A stretch of 64,000 bases of DNA from Phylloscopus collybita (Eukaryota; Chordata; Aves; Passeriformes; Phylloscopidae), in NCBI GenBank assembly GCA_027886175.1, contig JAJNNQ010000003.1:3494001-3558000 (forward strand), written 5' to 3'. The notes beneath the pieces were generated by a model. The model searched no databases. It saw only the letters and a list, made by a program, of their open reading frames with translations, and was not told the DNA's origin. This document shows, in pieces, positions 62,439 to 64,000 of the stretch. The translations under genes and the position numbers were made by a program. Every line of letters begins with the position of its first letter. The first letter of the stretch is position 1.

Positions 62439-64000
62439 GTGAGTCCAGTGGGAATTGTCTCAAGTGCACCTGGTGCTCGGATAAAATGTGTCTTCAACAG
62501 TCATTGTTAAAACAAGAATATTTTATTAATGTTGACTTAAAGTTAAAGGTGCCTTTGCTGCACTTTTAAGTGGCTATTTGATCATTCTCTGATTTTTCCA
62601 GATTTTTTTTTTAAATTTTGTTTTGTTTGTTTTTGGTATTGAATTTTAACAAAGCAAGGTGAAAACCTAATTTGGTTGGTATCAGATGAGTGAGTGTCTG
62701 TGGTGGATAATATCATTGAATATCAGCAGTGGTGTCCAGTGGAATGTCTGTCTGTTGCTTCTTCTATGTTCCTGTGGTGCCCTTACTAAATTTCACAGCC
62801 TTGCTTTTACCTTTGTGAGAGAAAATTCTGAGACAAAACAGGTGGGCAGTAGGTGAAGAATGCAGCAAGTATTTATTCATGGGATTTTTTTTTTTTTTTT
62901 ACTGCATCTCAAAGTAGGAAGGTTTTATAGCTCACTACCAAATACTTCATAGTGTTCCTGGAATAATATATGCACCAGTCTTTCATTTCACTGTGTTCTG
63001 GCATACTATAGCCTGAATTCTGGGTGACTTAGACTCTATCACCCACTCTCAATGAGAATCTTTTTTGTCTCACACACTGGCTCACAATTTGATAAACCCA
63101 CAATGGGTTGCCTTGTAATTTAACACACTGTGTAAAGCCCTCCAGAATTACAGAACTGCATCCATTTGGCTTCTTAAGGCAGGGAGGAAAGTCATTCCTT
63201 CAGAGTAGGCTGTGATTGGGACAAAGGATTTCTTTTGTATTAGGCAAATGATAATTTCCTTTTCAACTGAAGCATATTGTGCTTTGTTCAAAGGAAGGCA
63301 GATTTTTAAGTGTTTGGTTTTTTTCCCCCCCTTTTAAATTCTAATATGTTCGTGTCCTCACCTGGCTTGTCTGTCAGGCAGCATGAGTCAGGAGCACTAT
63401 AACAATAAATAAAATGCAGAGCTGTTTACAATGGAGCTGGGGCTGCCTGCAGACAGTATTAGCTCAGTTAAGCTGTGATTGGGTATTTCTTTACTGCCCA
63501 CAGAAACAAGTTTATGTGGGTGAGTTGAGATGAACCAGAGTGACACCATGGCAGGTTGGTTGTGATTAACTTACAGAAAAGCTGCTCTTCCAAGGTAAGC
63601 AGGATCAGAGTCTCCAAGAAGGCCTCATAATAAGCTTTTACCAAATGGAGTACATCTCAGCAAATTATAAATTGTCCTTGCCATTATAAATTGTCTTTTG
63701 AGACTCCCTTTGCTTGGAAATACCTGTGGAACTGAGGCACTCCCAACAGGCAGATTGTGTGGGTGCAGCCTGTGGACAGCACGGGTCAGATTTTCAAGCT
63801 GAAATCAGCTTGTGCAGTCTCTATTTCACAGCTTGGTGACTTGCAGCCCCTGCAAAAACAATGAGAGGTGTCCTGCAGCCCTTGCTCTTTGCACTTGGGT
63901 GGAGCTTTTATCTTTGGTCGTTTGTCTGCTCTCTATTGATTCCTGAGGTTTGAATGGAATTCCAGTAGTCATCATTTTCAGGTTTGTACAGCAGCTGCTA
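62439..64000 (+). other. EGFEM1 intron 4 (partial)
   Basis: No further cysteine-rich EGF exon was found up to the right edge. The stretch contains T runs near 62887-62901. Confidence 0.7.

Noticed and set aside
1..64000. tRNA, snRNA, CRISPR arrays, prophage or a new multi-gene system
   Set aside because: I looked for B-box-like motifs, regularly spaced identical repeats with unique spacers, and clustered unknown open frames, and found none. The tandem arrays have no spacers, and the window has ordinary vertebrate gene structure.

Overview
This is vertebrate nuclear DNA, most likely from a bird. It has long AT-rich introns and intergenic DNA, spliced genes with GT-AG boundaries, CpG-island promoters, and about ten short 5'-truncated copies of the avian CR1 LINE as the only recognisable dispersed repeat family. 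CR1 3' ends finishing in short ATTCTGTGATT-type motifs suit birds, and a songbird or other neoavian is plausible, but the species cannot be fixed from this window.

Two genes can be supported by exons with correct splice sites and phases. They are divergent. On the minus strand, 1138-15813 holds the first five coding exons of GOLIM4 (GPP130), a type II Golgi membrane protein; the rest of the gene lies beyond the left edge. On the plus strand, 47759-62438 holds the first four coding exons of an EMI plus EGF-domain secreted protein best read as EGFEM1; the rest lies beyond the right edge. The same pair, in the same divergent order, sits at human 3q26.2, where EGFEM1P is named a pseudogene. Here the start, signal peptide, EMI domain and first EGF repeat are all open and in phase.

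Layout: 1-1137 GOLIM4 intron 5; 1138-3860 exons 5 to 2; 3861-15626 intron 1 with one CR1; 15627-15813 exon 1; about 15.6-16.85 kb a CpG island with a GGA tract, two minus-strand CCAAT boxes and two GC-rich minisatellites; 16.9-47.4 kb intergenic DNA with eight recognisable CR1 fragments, a 19-bp minisatellite at 29.8-30.2 kb and simple repeats; 47.4-48.3 kb the EGFEM1 CpG island and promoter; 47836-59956 EGFEM1 intron 1; 59957-62438 exons 2 to 4; 62439-64000 intron 4.

No tRNA, rRNA, CRISPR array, intact transposon or novel multi-gene system was found. The two genes are not known to act in one pathway; their link is conserved position. The points most worth following up are the intact EGFEM1 reading frame, a 32-bp duplication with a fold-back palindrome inside a CR1 beside the GOLIM4 promoter, and the tandem arrays.
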